DNA from: Plectosphaerella cucumerina
Taxonomy: Eukaryota; Ascomycota; Sordariomycetes; Glomerellales; Plectosphaerellaceae
Assembly: GCA_020746995.1 (NCBI GenBank)
Contig: JAGPXD010000003.1
Coordinates: forward strand, 3,534,001-3,598,000
Length of the DNA stretch: 64,000 bases
Reading direction: 5' to 3'
The translations under genes and the position numbers were made by a program. The stretch's first letter is position 1. Each line of letters opens with the position of its first letter. Below, in pieces: positions 33,661-45,331 of this stretch. A model generated the notes under the pieces. The model made no database searches. It was not told where the DNA came from and worked only from the letters and a program-made list of their open reading frames with translations.

Positions 33661-36333
33661 ATGGCCTCCTCAGACGTCCTCTCCCAAACCCTCCACTCCA
33701 TCACAAACATCAAACTCTACCAACTAAGCCGCCAAAAGTCCGCTTACGAGACAGCAAAGACTTCCCTCCTCACCAATGCCACCTTCAAACCCTCCAGCGC
33801 CGCTCGCGCTCGGGTCATCGCAGCCGGCGGCCCTGCCCTACCAACCATGAACCCCTTCGGCACCGCCTCCCTCCCCTCCATCACCCGCCTCCTCGACCAG
33901 GCCGCACACGACCCCTCCGTCGCCCCCTCAGCCGTCGAAGCCGCCGAGCGCACCCTCCGTAACGAGCTCGACGTTCATTCTGAGAAGTACCGCTTCGCCG
34001 AGCTCTACGGCCGCCTCGTCAACGAATGGATCGCCTCGGGCCAGGACGACTCCTCAGACACAGCCAGTGACAGCTTCGTCCCCCTCGGCCGCGCAGAAAT
34101 GCACGCCCAGCGTGCCACCTGGGAGCGCTACGTTTTCGAGCCCCTTGAAGTCGACACACCCGCCATCACCTCCTACCTCACCACCCTCTTCCTCGGCCCC
34201 GACGTCCCCAAAGCCGTCACCGAAGCCTTCACCACCGTCCGAGATGCCCTCGGCGCGTTCCAAAACGAATGGGACACCCGTACGCACTTCACCGAAACCT
34301 CCCTCGAGTCCTGCATCCGCGGCCTCCTCCGCTCTGACCTCCTCAGCGACCGCAAGCGCGCCACGCTCAGCGACTTCCTCGGCAACGCCGCCGTGCTGCG
34401 CGAGATGGCCGACGTCCTCAACATGCGCATGCAGACCCGCTCCACCTGGGCATGGGACCCCTCAGCCCCGGCGGCAGTCGAGCAGCGCCGCTCCCTCAAC
34501 GGGCGGTACCGCTTCTACCCGGACGAGGACCTCCTCCAGGCCGTGCTGCTGTACTACATCGGCCGCGCATGGGGCGTCGAGATGCGCTCGCGTCTGCTGG
34601 GGTTCATGGCCTCCAAAGGCGTCATGCGCCCCGCGACAAGGGAGATGGACGGTGAAGCGGCGAGGCGGTGGAGTTATTTCGTCGGTCCGGTCCCGGAGCC
34701 GACTGTGAAGGGCGGCACGGCGCCGGGATGGAGCGTCGAGGGGATGCTGGAGGAGCATTTCCGGAAGGAGATTTTGCTGGACCAGCTCCCTGTGACGATG
34801 GATGAGAAGAGGGGGAAGTATGATGGGGATGAGGAGGAGGGAGATACGAGGAAGAGTCCCGTGCAGGTCGTCCAGGAGCTGCTGCGTATCATACAGTCCA
34901 TTCTGACGCTGCGGCGCGGTCTGGGTGAAGAGACGGCCGTGGTGAGGTCTGACTTTACGTGGTTCGGGCCGAGTCTGCCGCACGCTTCGGTGTTTGCAGT
35001 GCTGTCGTTCCTGGGGGTGAGACCGGAATGGGTTGACTTCTTCCGGCGCGCTCTGGAGTGTCCGCTACAGTTTGGGGATGATGCCCCTGGGCAGCCGGCG
35101 AGGATCCGTCGGAGAGGTCTACCGCTGAGTACACCGCTGGCTGATCTCTTTGCTGAGTCGCTGCTCTTCTGTCTCGACTATGCTGTCAACCGCAAGGCGG
35201 ATGGGGCACGCCTGTACCGGCTTCACGACGACATGTGGCTGTTTGGAACGACAGAGACGTGTGCGAAGGCATGGTCCGTGGTGACGGATTTCTCGGCCCT
35301 CTTTGGTCTGAGTATCAACGAGGACAAGACGGGCAGTGTCGTCGTGCGGCCGGAGGGGGTAGAGACCCAGCCCGAAGACAGCGCCTCCGGCCTCCCTTCC
35401 GGCGCCGTGACCTGGGGCTTCCTTCGTCTCGACGCCGCCAGCGGCCGGTTCCTCGTCGACCAGTCCAAAGTCGACACACACATCACCGAGCTCCGTCTCC
35501 AACTAGCCTCATGCCGCAGCGTCTTCGACTGGATCCAGGCCTGGAACATTTATGGCGTGCGCTTCTTCCAAACCAACCTCGGCGGCTTCGCGCAGTGCCA
35601 CGGGCGAGCACACGTCGACGAGGTCCTCGCGACCTTTCGACGCATCCAAGACACTCTCTTCCCCGGCGGCGAAGGCGTGGCCGGCCACATCCGCACCATG
35701 CTGGCCGAGCGGTTCGACGCCCCCGCCGTGCTAGACGGATGCCTCTTCTACCCGCCTGCCCTAGGCGGTCTCGGTCTCCTCAATCCCTTCGTGGCAGCTC
35801 TGTCTCGACGGCCAGGTCTGTACGAGGACGCGGGGGGGCCGCTGCGGAAACTGCGCGAGACCGAGGCGAGGCAGTACGACGAGGACAAGGGGGCATTTGA
35901 GAACGTGGAGAAGCATCGCAAGCAGGAGTGGCACCGCCGCAATGGGGAGTTTGACGATCTCCGGGGGAGCAAGTACATGGAGTTTGAGGAGTTTGTGCGG
36001 CACCGGGAGCGGACGTCGAGGGGGTTCGGGCGGGCGCTGGCGGCGCTGCGGATGGAGCCGGAGCCGGAGCCCGTGGAGAGGCCGGCCGGGGCGAGGGGGC
36101 TTGATGCGGCGGTGCGGACGCTGCTGGCCAAGGCGAGCGAGGGCAAGGGCAAGAGCACGAGGAGGACGCGGGGAGGATGGGAGGGGGTGCCGGTGTACGA
36201 TCAGTGGGTGGTCGCGCAGCATGCGCAGGAGATGGAATCACGGTTTGGAGGTGTCACCATTGTTGAGAGGGGGCTGTTGCCGATGGGCTTGATCGACATG
36301 CTCCGCCAGAGTAGATTCAAGTGGCAGACATAG
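33661..36333 (+). CDS. rvt: RVT: domesticated cellular reverse-transcriptase-related protein
   Basis: This is an intronless 890 aa protein of the rvt class, single-copy RT-related cellular genes described in fungi such as Neurospora, and in some other eukaryotes and bacteria. The RT motifs occur in order. Motif A is SDFTWFGPSLPH with D431. Motif B is RGLPLSTPLADLF (485-497). Motif C is L521-H-D523-D524, followed by MWLFG, in place of YxDD. Motif D is GLSINEDKTGSV and motif E is WGFLRLD. All three catalytic Asp are present. Residues 374-430 form the rvt-specific insertion before motif A, with an acidic stretch (DGDEEEGD). The long N-terminus is helical and the C-terminus is basic. There is no integrase, endonuclease, RNase H or flanking repeat, which supports a cellular gene rather than a retroelement. 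The start was chosen after the TATA box. Neurospora RVT polymerises NTPs and responds to amino-acid starvation; its biological role is unsettled. Confidence 0.93.
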   Translation: MASSDVLSQTLHSITNIKLYQLSRQKSAYETAKTSLLTNATFKPSSAARARVIAAGGPALPTMNPFGTASLPSITRLLDQAAHDPSVAPSAVEAAERTLRNELDVHSEKYRFAELYGRLVNEWIASGQDDSSDTASDSFVPLGRAEMHAQRATWERYVFEPLEVDTPAITSYLTTLFLGPDVPKAVTEAFTTVRDALGAFQNEWDTRTHFTETSLESCIRGLLRSDLLSDRKRATLSDFLGNAAVLREMADVLNMRMQTRSTWAWDPSAPAAVEQRRSLNGRYRFYPDEDLLQAVLLYYIGRAWGVEMRSRLLGFMASKGVMRPATREMDGEAARRWSYFVGPVPEPTVKGGTAPGWSVEGMLEEHFRKEILLDQLPVTMDEKRGKYDGDEEEGDTRKSPVQVVQELLRIIQSILTLRRGLGEETAVVRSDFTWFGPSLPHASVFAVLSFLGVRPEWVDFFRRALECPLQFGDDAPGQPARIRRRGLPLSTPLADLFAESLLFCLDYAVNRKADGARLYRLHDDMWLFGTTETCAKAWSVVTDFSALFGLSINEDKTGSVVVRPEGVETQPEDSASGLPSGAVTWGFLRLDAASGRFLVDQSKVDTHITELRLQLASCRSVFDWIQAWNIYGVRFFQTNLGGFAQCHGRAHVDEVLATFRRIQDTLFPGGEGVAGHIRTMLAERFDAPAVLDGCLFYPPALGGLGLLNPFVAALSRRPGLYEDAGGPLRKLRETEARQYDEDKGAFENVEKHRKQEWHRRNGEFDDLRGSKYMEFEEFVRHRERTSRGFGRALAALRMEPEPEPVERPAGARGLDAAVRTLLAKASEGKGKSTRRTRGGWEGVPVYDQWVVAQHAQEMESRFGGVTIVERGLLPMGLIDMLRQSRFKWQT

Positions 36334-38779
36334 ACACACCTGTACATAGAGAGATAGACGAGCGAGAAGTCAGGCCATATGATGTGAGTATTGCATCCCC
36401 ATCTCGACCATCACTTCCCCCCGAGGCAACCTGATGATGGTCTCGTCCCCTGGAAAGGTTGGTCGGTCACATCATCGCACACCGGGTTCGTCAATGTCAT
36501 CGAGATTGACTTTCTTCACCGCCACACCCCCCCCCCCACGGCTGACACTGATAACGCCATCGACACCCTCGCCTCTACCCCCAGCCACGTCCCTTCTCGC
36601 CAACCCCCACGCAGGACGGGCGCTGCCCTCCCAGGGGGTTTGGCCTTGCCCAGCAAAAGAGAGAAGGAAGCAGAGAGCTCGTCACCGTGCCGTATCGTAA
36701 TCGTACCTTGCATAGCCCACCGGAAACACAAACACGCAAAGACGACTCGTTCGGGATATTTCCCGTTTCCTCGCCGGCACATGTCAAGGACAAAGAGACT
36801 CGGAGGTAAAGCAAAGACACCGGGGATGTCTTAAAACGCTCGCTATAGCGGAGGTGGGTGATGCTGGGGTTCGAGTAACAGGTACATGGCGGATGCAGGG
36901 GACGGACGGTCCATGCCATGGGATGCCATAGTACGTGCGATATTGCACATGCAAACGACCAGGTCTACTTCGCACCTACGCGAGATGCCTGCGTGCTGCA
37001 ACCCGACATCATCGTGAGGGACTTCCGGCCTCCTCCATCATCCCGACCTCTCCCCTCTGAGCACCACCCTCCGGCAACTGTAAATTGCGTGGCGCTTTTC
37101 CCCCTCGTCCATCTGCAAGCCACGCGCCGGCGCTACGAGCTTCGAGAAGCAAGGCCCGAAGGAATGAGGCCCAGGGCCTAGCTGTATCAGTAGCATCCAT
37201 CCCGTTGCTTCTTCCTGCTGCATGGCATGCCCCCCTCCTCCTCTCGGCGCGTCGCCTGCTTGCGTGCTCGTCCACCCGCTGCACCATCGTGTTCGAGAAG
37301 CAAGCTAGAAAAGGGGGACACGGAGCAAGCAGCATTGCAGCGTCACATCGCCAGGTCCCCCCCTCCCCCCCCTCCTCCCTAGTTGAGCTCAGCTCAGCTC
37401 TTTAGACGCCGTCACATCGGCGTTGACCACCTCGTAGCCGATGGGGGGGATGGAGGGATGGGGAGAAAGTCCCGAGGCATCCGCACATCACGAACAGACA
37501 GCTTCTATCCCCCGAGGTCTGGCCTGGGCCTGGTCCCACCCTCTCCCCTAAAGCGATAGTCCAGCCCGGGGAAACAGAGCCCAAAGGCCGAAAAAGAGCG
37601 CTGGAGCCCCCCGACGGAAAAACGTCCTCGTTCGGGGTGATGTCCCCTGTGGTATCCGCTGTCCTGCTCCATCCCCCATCTCCATCCTCCGGCCTGCCGC
37701 CAGCAACAAAGTCCGTAGACCGTAGACCGTAGCCCGCGGGGCCTCCTCTCGATCGAGGCAGAGGTGCAGGTGAGGGCTCCTGGTGCAGTACTGTACGAAT
37801 AGCGCGAGCACTAGGGGGTGATTAGGTCCTCCTCGCATCGTGACCATCCCCCAACAGGTCTCCCTCGCGATCCTCCCAGCGACGTCCTTCCCTGCTGGCG
37901 CCGGCGCTACCAACGGCCTCTTGTTCTCCCGCCCTGCCCTTCCCAGAGTCTTCCAGAACCCTTCCTGTCCTTATCATCACACGCTACTGCAAGCGTCTCG
38001 GCGCCAGCGCCGGGCCCTCGATCACCCACCGGACCATCTTGGCGCATAGCCCCCGGCGACGTGCTCGTGACGATCCCCATCACCGTTGCTTTGCGTTGCG
38101 TTGAGTTGCGTTGCGTCGCATCCCCCCAAGCCCCCTCCCCTCCCCCTGGCAGCCCAAACCCCGCGCCTGGAGTCCGGATGAATAGGGGGCCCTGCGTAGC
38201 GGCCGACAGCCTGTAGGGTACACATCCCTGCTGCGATCAGGGCCTCTAGTGCTGACCAGGCTCGGGCCCTGTTCTACCCTCCGGGCCTCCCCTCCCTCCG
38301 CTGGCCTGGACACCACAGCGGCCAAGACCTTGGCATCGGCAACATGGCACCCAGCTTCATCATCAGCTTCCAGCATCGCGGCCGGCTCCGATAAGGCCTC
38401 CTCCACTGTAGTCTCCTCCCTCCCACGGTCCTTACCAAGCCGCAAGTCGGCATCAAAGGCAATGGCACGGGCATGGCACGGAATTGAGTTTGTGGTGTAG
38501 CAGGCATTCGGCAGTGCCGTCATCGTGTTCATCTCCGGGCGACGAGGCTCTGCTCCCGTCTGCCCGTCGTCCCATCATCCTCCCCTCATGTCGTGGTGAT
38601 ATTATACATTGTACAGCCGATTCTCCGGCGCTCCGTCCCAGCATCGTGGGCTCTGTTGCTCGCCCGCTCGTAGAGACGCCAGACGCGCTTTTGCTTGCTT
38701 GCTCGCTCCTATCCAAATTCGTGACGCATGTGCTTCCGTAATGCTCCTTTTGCCCGGCCGATGCCAGATCGCCGCCCCC
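36334..38779. other. Convergent intergenic region, rvt / Zn2Cys6 gene
   Basis: These 2.4 kb lie between converging stop codons, longer than other convergent gaps in this window (161-630 bp). No gene was recognised. It contains a poly-C run near 36526-36538 and a GTTGC microsatellite. A long 3' UTR for the regulator gene is possible. Confidence 0.5.
38085..38118. repeat. Imperfect pentanucleotide repeat (GTTGC)n
   Basis: About six or seven units of GTTGC or close variants (TTTGC, GTTGA, GTCGC) in tandem. Confidence 0.7.
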
Positions 38780-41437
38780 TTAGAACATGATCCATTCCAC
38801 CTCGACGCCCGGCCCGCCGATGCACCGCGTCCAGTTGAAAGGTCCACGACGCATAATGTCCATCTTGGCCGCCGGGCTCCGCGGCTCGTGCTCTTTCCAG
38901 TCGCCCGACCACAGCCGCTCCAGCACCTCGAGCGCCGCCAGGTTGTTCATGTAGCCCGACCGCGCCATGATGTCGCGACATTTGCTGCGCACAATGTTCT
39001 GCTGCAGCTCGTTGACGCACTCGCTGCCCGCCACGAAGAGAGGCCACAGCAGGAACTTCTCCGCAGAGCTGCCCGCCTCCAGGCTGGTCGCATAGTACAC
39101 AACCTGGGACACCAGGTTCTGGAAGTTGCTGTGGTTCGAAGGCACATTGGGCGACGCCAGACGCTCCGTGTACAGAAGCGCCGCGTACCGGAACGCCTCT
39201 GACAGCGATCCCAGATCGCGCACCTGCGACTGGCTCATCGGGCTCGGCAGTGACGCGTGGATGCGGGAGGTATCATACTCCCACGCCTGTAGCGCCAGAC
39301 GCGCCTCCTTCCACTCGCGCCAGAAGTTGTTGCGGTGATCGTCATACGACGCCGAGGACCCCGCCGCCGACGACAGAATCTCTTCGTCGTCAAGCGTCGA
39401 CCCAAATCCATTGCCATCGAACCGGTGCGCCGGCATCTGGTACATGTCGCCCAGATGCTGCTGCGTCAGGTGCCCGATGCTGCCCTTGAATGCGTGACCA
39501 AGCGGCGAACCCAGAGGCGACTGGGACCGCGACGGCACGTTGCGCGGCAGGCTGCCGCCGTTGACGCTGGTGTTCAGGTTCTGCACTGGCCGGTGCTGCG
39601 ACAGCAGGTTCAGGCGACCAAGCTTGCTGATGGTGCGGAACAGCTCGCGGTCGCAGCCCACCAGGTTCTCGGCCCCCGCGGGGAGTAGCGCCGCGTCGGC
39701 CATGAGGCCCGTGAAGTTGGAGTTAAGCTGCGACTCGCGGTCGTTGATGCTGGCCGAGATGGCGTCAAAGTAAGTAAAGATGGCCTCCATCCACGCCGCA
39801 TCGCGCGACGGGGCGTACTGCTGCGATCGCTGGCGCAGGGCCAGGATCTTCTTGACGCCGGCGAACTGAGTGTGGAACTTTGCGATGCCCGACTCGACCA
39901 TGCGGTAGTGGCACAGCAGGAGGATCGTGGCCAGCACCGAGTCGTGGCTGGACTTTGCCGGGTCGTTAAGCTGCTGGTTCAGCAGGTGCACCGCCAGGTT
40001 GCGGTGCTGGTACTCCTCCGAGAGGGACTGGTCGTCGGGCTGCGCGTCCATGATGCCCTCGGCCGCTGACTTGTCGGCCATGAGCTTCTCCGACAGCTCG
40101 CGCGTATCCTGGCCCAGGCTGAGACGGCGCTTCATGCGCAGGTTGCAGGCCGACAGCGCGCAAATGGCGTGCTGCAGGCTCTGACTTGACTGCGCCAGCT
40201 GCAAAATGTGGTCGCGGTAGGGGTTGCTAGGTCCGTCGATGAAGACCATGGACTGGCACATTGTGTTCTTGTAGTAGTCCATGAAGAAGGGCATGCGTGC
40301 GATGAGCTCCGGGTTCACATGGACAGGCTGCGGCTCAAAGACCGTCGGCCACTGCGCCGGAGTCTGGTCGCTGTGACCAGGCGACATGCCCTCCGACGAC
40401 GGCGACGCCCAGACAGGGCCTGTCGAGTTGCAGCTGGTGCTATATGCGTCCACCTCGGAGACGCCTGCTGCTGGTCCGGAGAGTCAGCTTCGGGATACAC
40501 GGGATGGCAGGTGGCTGGGCTCACTCAGGGGGTCGCACTCCCGCATCAGCTTCTGGCTGAGCTGCGCCTCGTAGTTGTCCATGTGGGAGGTCAGGCTCGA
40601 GCTCGGCTCAGAAGTTGCGTACACCAGGCCGGGGCACGATGTCGGTGCTCTTGAGTCCAGCAGAAGGTTGGCGCCGGGGCTATGCGGGATGGGAGAGCCG
40701 TGGTTGCTATATGGGTCGTAGACGACGTTGGGGCTGTGTAGGTAAGGGATATCTTCCCGCTGGTATGAGTGGCTCATGGGCGAGAGGTAGTCAACCTCGC
40801 TGACAGCCGAAGACAAGGACTCGGGGATGGCGAGGGGGCCCAGGTGTGCGCCGAGCTTGCGATAGCTGGGGCCGTCGGCGGGAACGCTGCTCGAGTAGGG
40901 CGCCATGGTTGTGGGCATGGAGCTCCAATGCGCCGTCGCCAGCGGGGACGACTGCTCGGGATGAGACATGGAGAGGATCTCGTAGCTGTGAGGATAGGGG
41001 GTGGGCGGCGTCGATCCAGAGTGCTCCGGTGAGAGGTCGACGTCTTCGCGACCTCCTCTCCGCGAGCCGTCTTCCGAGTCGCTCCATGTGGCGGTGGTGG
41101 CGGTCGAGTTGGCCCTGGCCCGATGTGTGGCCTGCTTCTTGACGACGCCGGCAACGGGAGGCGCCTTTGCGATGGGCAGGGAGAGGCCGCGGAGCTTGCC
41201 TCGGCTGGCAACACCAACGCCCCAGGTGAGCTGCGTCTTGTAGCCCGAGCACTCGTTTCCGACCTCGAGGCACTGAGAGCAGTAAGGTCGGAGGCGGTCA
41301 CATTTGACACTACGCTTGGCGCAGGTGAAGCAGTCGTCGTTGGCGCCGCCGGCGGGGGCGCGTCTTCTGCGCTTGCGTGCAGCGGCGGCGTCCTTGGCCG
41401 CAGGCGGCTGTTGTTGTTGGATGGCGGGGGCGGTCAT
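38780..41437 (-). CDS. Zn2Cys6 transcription factor with Fungal_trans_2 domain
   Basis: The product is a nuclear binuclear-zinc-cluster regulator. Exons are 41437-40525 and 40470-38780, giving 867 aa with the first of three possible acceptors. A basic stretch (RKRRRRA, 21-27) precedes the cluster C36-x2-C39-x6-C46-x6-C53-x2-C56-x6-C63 (CFTCAKRSVKC then CSQCLEVGNEC). The middle is Ser/Pro-rich. The C-terminal half matches the Fungal_trans_2 (Moc3-like) domain: MPFFMDYYKNTMCQSMVF, LQLAQSSQSLQHAICALSA, SVLATILLLCHYRMVE, WMEAIFTYFDAISASINDRE. The frame is open to 41809 without an ATG, and MTAPAIQ at 41437 is the first ATG. Very long intergenic DNA lies on its 5' side. The target pathway cannot be told from the sequence. 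Confidence 0.9.
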
Positions 41438-41770
41438 GATGATCGGTGCTTGGAGAGTGGTGAGAGGGAGGGAGGAGGTAGAGAGAGAAAGAGTACGGTG
41501 GGTGGGTGTTATTGACGTCGGGACATATGGGTTTGTGGGTGGGTGGCCGTTGAGAGCGAGTGTGAGGGCTGTCAACGTGAAGTAGATGATGGTTGGAGAG
41601 AGGCGGGATGAGTTGTACCAGGTATCACCAGGTGAAGTTCGAACAGACGGTAACGAGGGTGTGTTGGAGGAGGAGCAGGTGAGGCAAGAGGTGTTAACCG
41701 GGAATATCGAGGAGGGTGCTATGGGGAAGGTCGTCCTAATAATAAGACGAAGCTGTCTGATATCGAGGGA

Positions 41771-41802
41771 CGGATGGGTGGACGGATGGGTGGATGGATG
41801 GA
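41771..41802. repeat. GGAT/GGGT/GGAC tetranucleotide repeat
   Basis: About eight tetranucleotide units (CGGATGGGTGGACGGATGGG and on) lie about 330 bp upstream of the Zn2Cys6 start, probably in its leader or promoter. Confidence 0.75.
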
Positions 41803-44160
41803 CACCCACGGACGGACTTGTCGAGGGGACCTCTGGCTCTGGGGAAAGGGTGTGAGCGGAGAAAACGTCTGTTAGGCTGTTGGTTTAGCGTGCAGCGCTT
41901 GCATGGAGGAGGGGTCGGCCGGCGGGTGCTGGAGCGGGACGGACAGGACCTGAGTAGAATAGGGTAGGGTAGGGGGCGGCGAGGATGGCGAGGAGGAGGA
42001 GGAGGGCCTGATAATGGGATGGTGGTCCGCCAGGCCCCTTGCAAAAAGAGCAGGGAAGGCAAGTACCTTGGCCGCCAGCCAGCTATCAGGCACGAGCCGG
42101 GGGTGGGCAGCAGCACGGAGGGGAGAGGGGGGAGGCGAGGGGGGGGGGGAGGCAACTTTGGGTGGTGGGGGCACCGCACCTAGAGTCGTCGATTGCAAGG
42201 GTAGGCTTGCGGCGACATGAACCAGATAATAAAGGTGGGTGAGAGCGACGATGCAGGGTTCATGGCCAGGGAACGATGGATGATGGCTGGATGGGTGGAA
42301 GAACCGACCAAGTGACGAGTGAGGAGGGGGCTTCGGAGGAGACTGTCGTTGTGTTGTGTGTGGTATGCCCCTGGTTGCATGAGCCCGGCCCCTGTACAAG
42401 AAGGTATCTCGCCCAGATAGAGCAAGCACCAACACTCTGTCAAGCCGGGGTCTGGATCTCTTGTTTCGTCAGATGCCGTGGGAGCGTCGACAGTGGACGG
42501 ATGCGATTTTCGAGTTGAATCAGTGTTTCCCTGCTTCAAGTCAATACAATGCGATGCGCACGTGTGAGAGGTCCGAAAAGGAGAAGAAGAAAAGAAAAAA
42601 ACCGACTGGCGCTTGTCGGCTTGGACCAGCCACAGGAGCGGGAGCCAAAGGCCGCCAGCAAACGGCGGTGCCGCCCGTCATCGTGGAGAAACAACCCCAC
42701 GAAAGTCGACCACTGTGACAGTGCTCTGTCTCCCACCACAGTTCAAGTCGAGTCCCTCAGGTCGGCCAGGCAGACAGCCAGGCATCTGGCGGGAGGCGAC
42801 AGATAGACTGGCGAAACCGAGGCTTGGCTGAGTGCAGCAGCTTCGCGCACGACACGACACAGACACGGCACGGCACTCGCTCGCACCATGCTCCTCCCCC
42901 CGCTGGATGGTGCTTGCTGCTCTCCTCCTCCCACTGTTGTTCCTCGGCTGCCACCCCTCCCACCGAGGACAGTCGGCCGCGATGAACACAAGCGCAGATC
43001 AGCAGCGGGTCGGTCGTGAGATGTCGAGCTAGCAGGGGTACCCTGTGCTGCGCGTCCAGAGGTCCCGGCGCCTCAGAGGCAGGCACAAGCAAGTACCCTG
43101 TACCTTGCGGACCGTCGCCTGGACCTGACCTGGGCCGCGATTAGGTTGTCAGTCCAGCGAGATGTGGCTGGAGGCTGTCGGCCGGAGACTGGAGACTGGA
43201 CTGGAGAGAAGTGCGGGACAGGGGTCCGGCGTCGTTCCCGAGCCGTGGCCGACCGACGCCCCCTCCTCAAGGCCCCAAGGGCCCCAAGGCAAAAGGACCC
43301 CATCCAACGAGCGTCGAGTAGTCGTCTCCGTCGAGAGAGAGCGAGAGAGGGATCGTCGGCAGTCTTGGCATGAAGGGTCGGTCGGAGGGCACCGAAGGAC
43401 CAGCAGCAGCTGTGAGGAGGGGACTGCGCGGAGAAACGATGGGGTTTCGCGACTCAGGTTTTCGGGGAATACGATGCAACGGGACCCCGGTCCTTTTTTC
43501 GTTGCTTTTTTCTTCCTTCTTGGAGACGTTTGGTGCTCCGAGCCGAGGGACGATGGAAAGGAAAATTAGATGTGAAAATGTGATAGAGGAATCAGTAGTG
43601 ACGTGAGGCAAAAACGGAAGCGCCTGCCATCCCATTCGTGGCTTCCCCGTCCCTTCCCTGTGGCGCTTGGACGGATTGCTCCTTCCTGCCCAGGCTGTCC
43701 TGGAGCCTGCCCGGAGCGCGATGACGACGGAGGAGAGGGAAGGCACGACCGAGGCCCCGCGCATGTGATTAAGATGGCTACAGCGATGACGGCGAACTCT
43801 CCGTGGCTTGACCATCGCCCCAATCCAACGCTTTTTCCACACCGCTTGTCGCATCTTCTCGGCTTGGCCGTCGTGGTCGATGCACATACGCGATACCCTG
43901 CCCTGCCCTCCGCCCCTGACGCCTCCTTTCAACCGCCGGCGCCCTCCGCCATCTGATGTCGGCTCTTTCCCCAGTAAAGCCGAGTCCAAGAACACCGGGC
44001 TGGACGGTAGTTGGATTGGCATCGTCATAGTCAGCAGTACCGACGTTGGCGCGGTACTTTTGTGTATCCGCCCCTAGCAGCCAGTCCAGCAATTGACTTT
44101 CCGCGTTCCCCAGAGACAGATCCAATGTCTTGAAGCTGAATGGCAGGCAACGGCAGGAAC

Positions 44161-44178
44161 AATCCCCCCCCCCCACGG
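44161..44178. repeat. Poly-C run
   Basis: A run of about 12 C lies in intergenic DNA. It may be length-variable or sequencing-sensitive. Confidence 0.6.
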
Positions 44179-44958
44179 CAAGTCGGTCAGTCATTGCGGT
44201 AGCGCATCACAGCTGTCTAGCGCCCCTTCGTCCCACTAATAAACCTCCACTTACAGTGGTTCCCATCACTGAGGCAGGCAACACTGAAGCGGGCATGCTG
44301 GCAAGGCAGTCACCACACGGCACTGGCATTGGTCGCACCTCCCCGGAGACCATAGCTGGAGTGAACACCGGGGAAAGGAAGGAACGCTGGAGCCTGCCTG
44401 CCTTACTGGACGAAACGTCGAAGCAACGGCTTCCCCTTGGCCCTTGGTCCTTGTTCATCAAACTTCCGCATCTCCATCCTCCAGTCCTCTCTGCCGGCTG
44501 TTGTTCTCCTCATCCTACCTGTACTAAACGGCAACCTAGCGTCTCACTTTTGAGATGAGCCGTGTTGGTCCGTCTGGCCACTGAAGACCAGTTGCACTAT
44601 TTCTCGACTGCCACACCCACTCGACCTCCCTCAACATCACATCGGCTACAGCACCAGTCCATCGACAGTGGGCGCGATGCTGCCTCGTCCAACCAAACGG
44701 AAATACCCCTCCCCATCACATCCTCTTCTCTGCTCGGACCTATAATTACTTGTGTACAAGTAGCGTTTCCCCAAGTCCAGTCCCGTTCAAGGGCATCCCC
44801 GTCTCGGCCAGCCCTCTCCCGACGTCTGGGTCGAGGCCCACGTCGACGACCCTCCCGTCGCCAGCCTGGTCTTGGCCAGGGGTGGGTGAACTGCAGAACA
44901 AGGGGAGCCTCGGGAAACCAGGATCAGAGTCCGCCCGCCCGCCCATCACCTTCATCCA

Positions 44959-44978
44959 GTCTCGTCTCGTCTCGTCTC
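44959..44978. repeat. Pentanucleotide microsatellite (GTCTC)4
   Basis: Four exact copies of GTCTC lie in intergenic DNA. Confidence 0.85.
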
Positions 44979-45331
44979 GGCTTCGACATCCAGCCCCGTC
45001 TGGGCATGTTGCGAATTTCCGATTCCCCCTCGAGTCGGGTCCGGGACAGTCGGACGCGCCAGAGAACCCGTATTATATCGCGTGCTCAACAGAGCCCACC
45101 TGGCGCTGTCACGAACTCGTGCAACTGCAGCCTCGCAATACCACCCCAGCACTGCATGTGAAAGCGCAAAGGCCTTCTCGAGCCCTTCCACGCAGCAGCC
45201 ACGCCGGTCAACATGCATGCTCTGGGTCATACCAAGACATCGCCATAGTACTTACAGGAGCACTCTGCATGCTCCTTCGCTCGCTCAACAACATAACGCT
45301 GGACCGCCTGTCGACTCGACTCCCCTGAACC

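Noticed and set aside
33661..36333. Possibility that the RT ORF is a retrotransposon
   Set aside because: There is no RNase H, integrase, endonuclease, LTR, poly-A tail or target-site repeat, and the motif arrangement fits the cellular rvt class.
41438..41809. In-frame extension upstream of the Zn2Cys6 ORF
   Set aside because: It opens with GTG, contains no ATG before 41437 and consists of low-complexity leader sequence.
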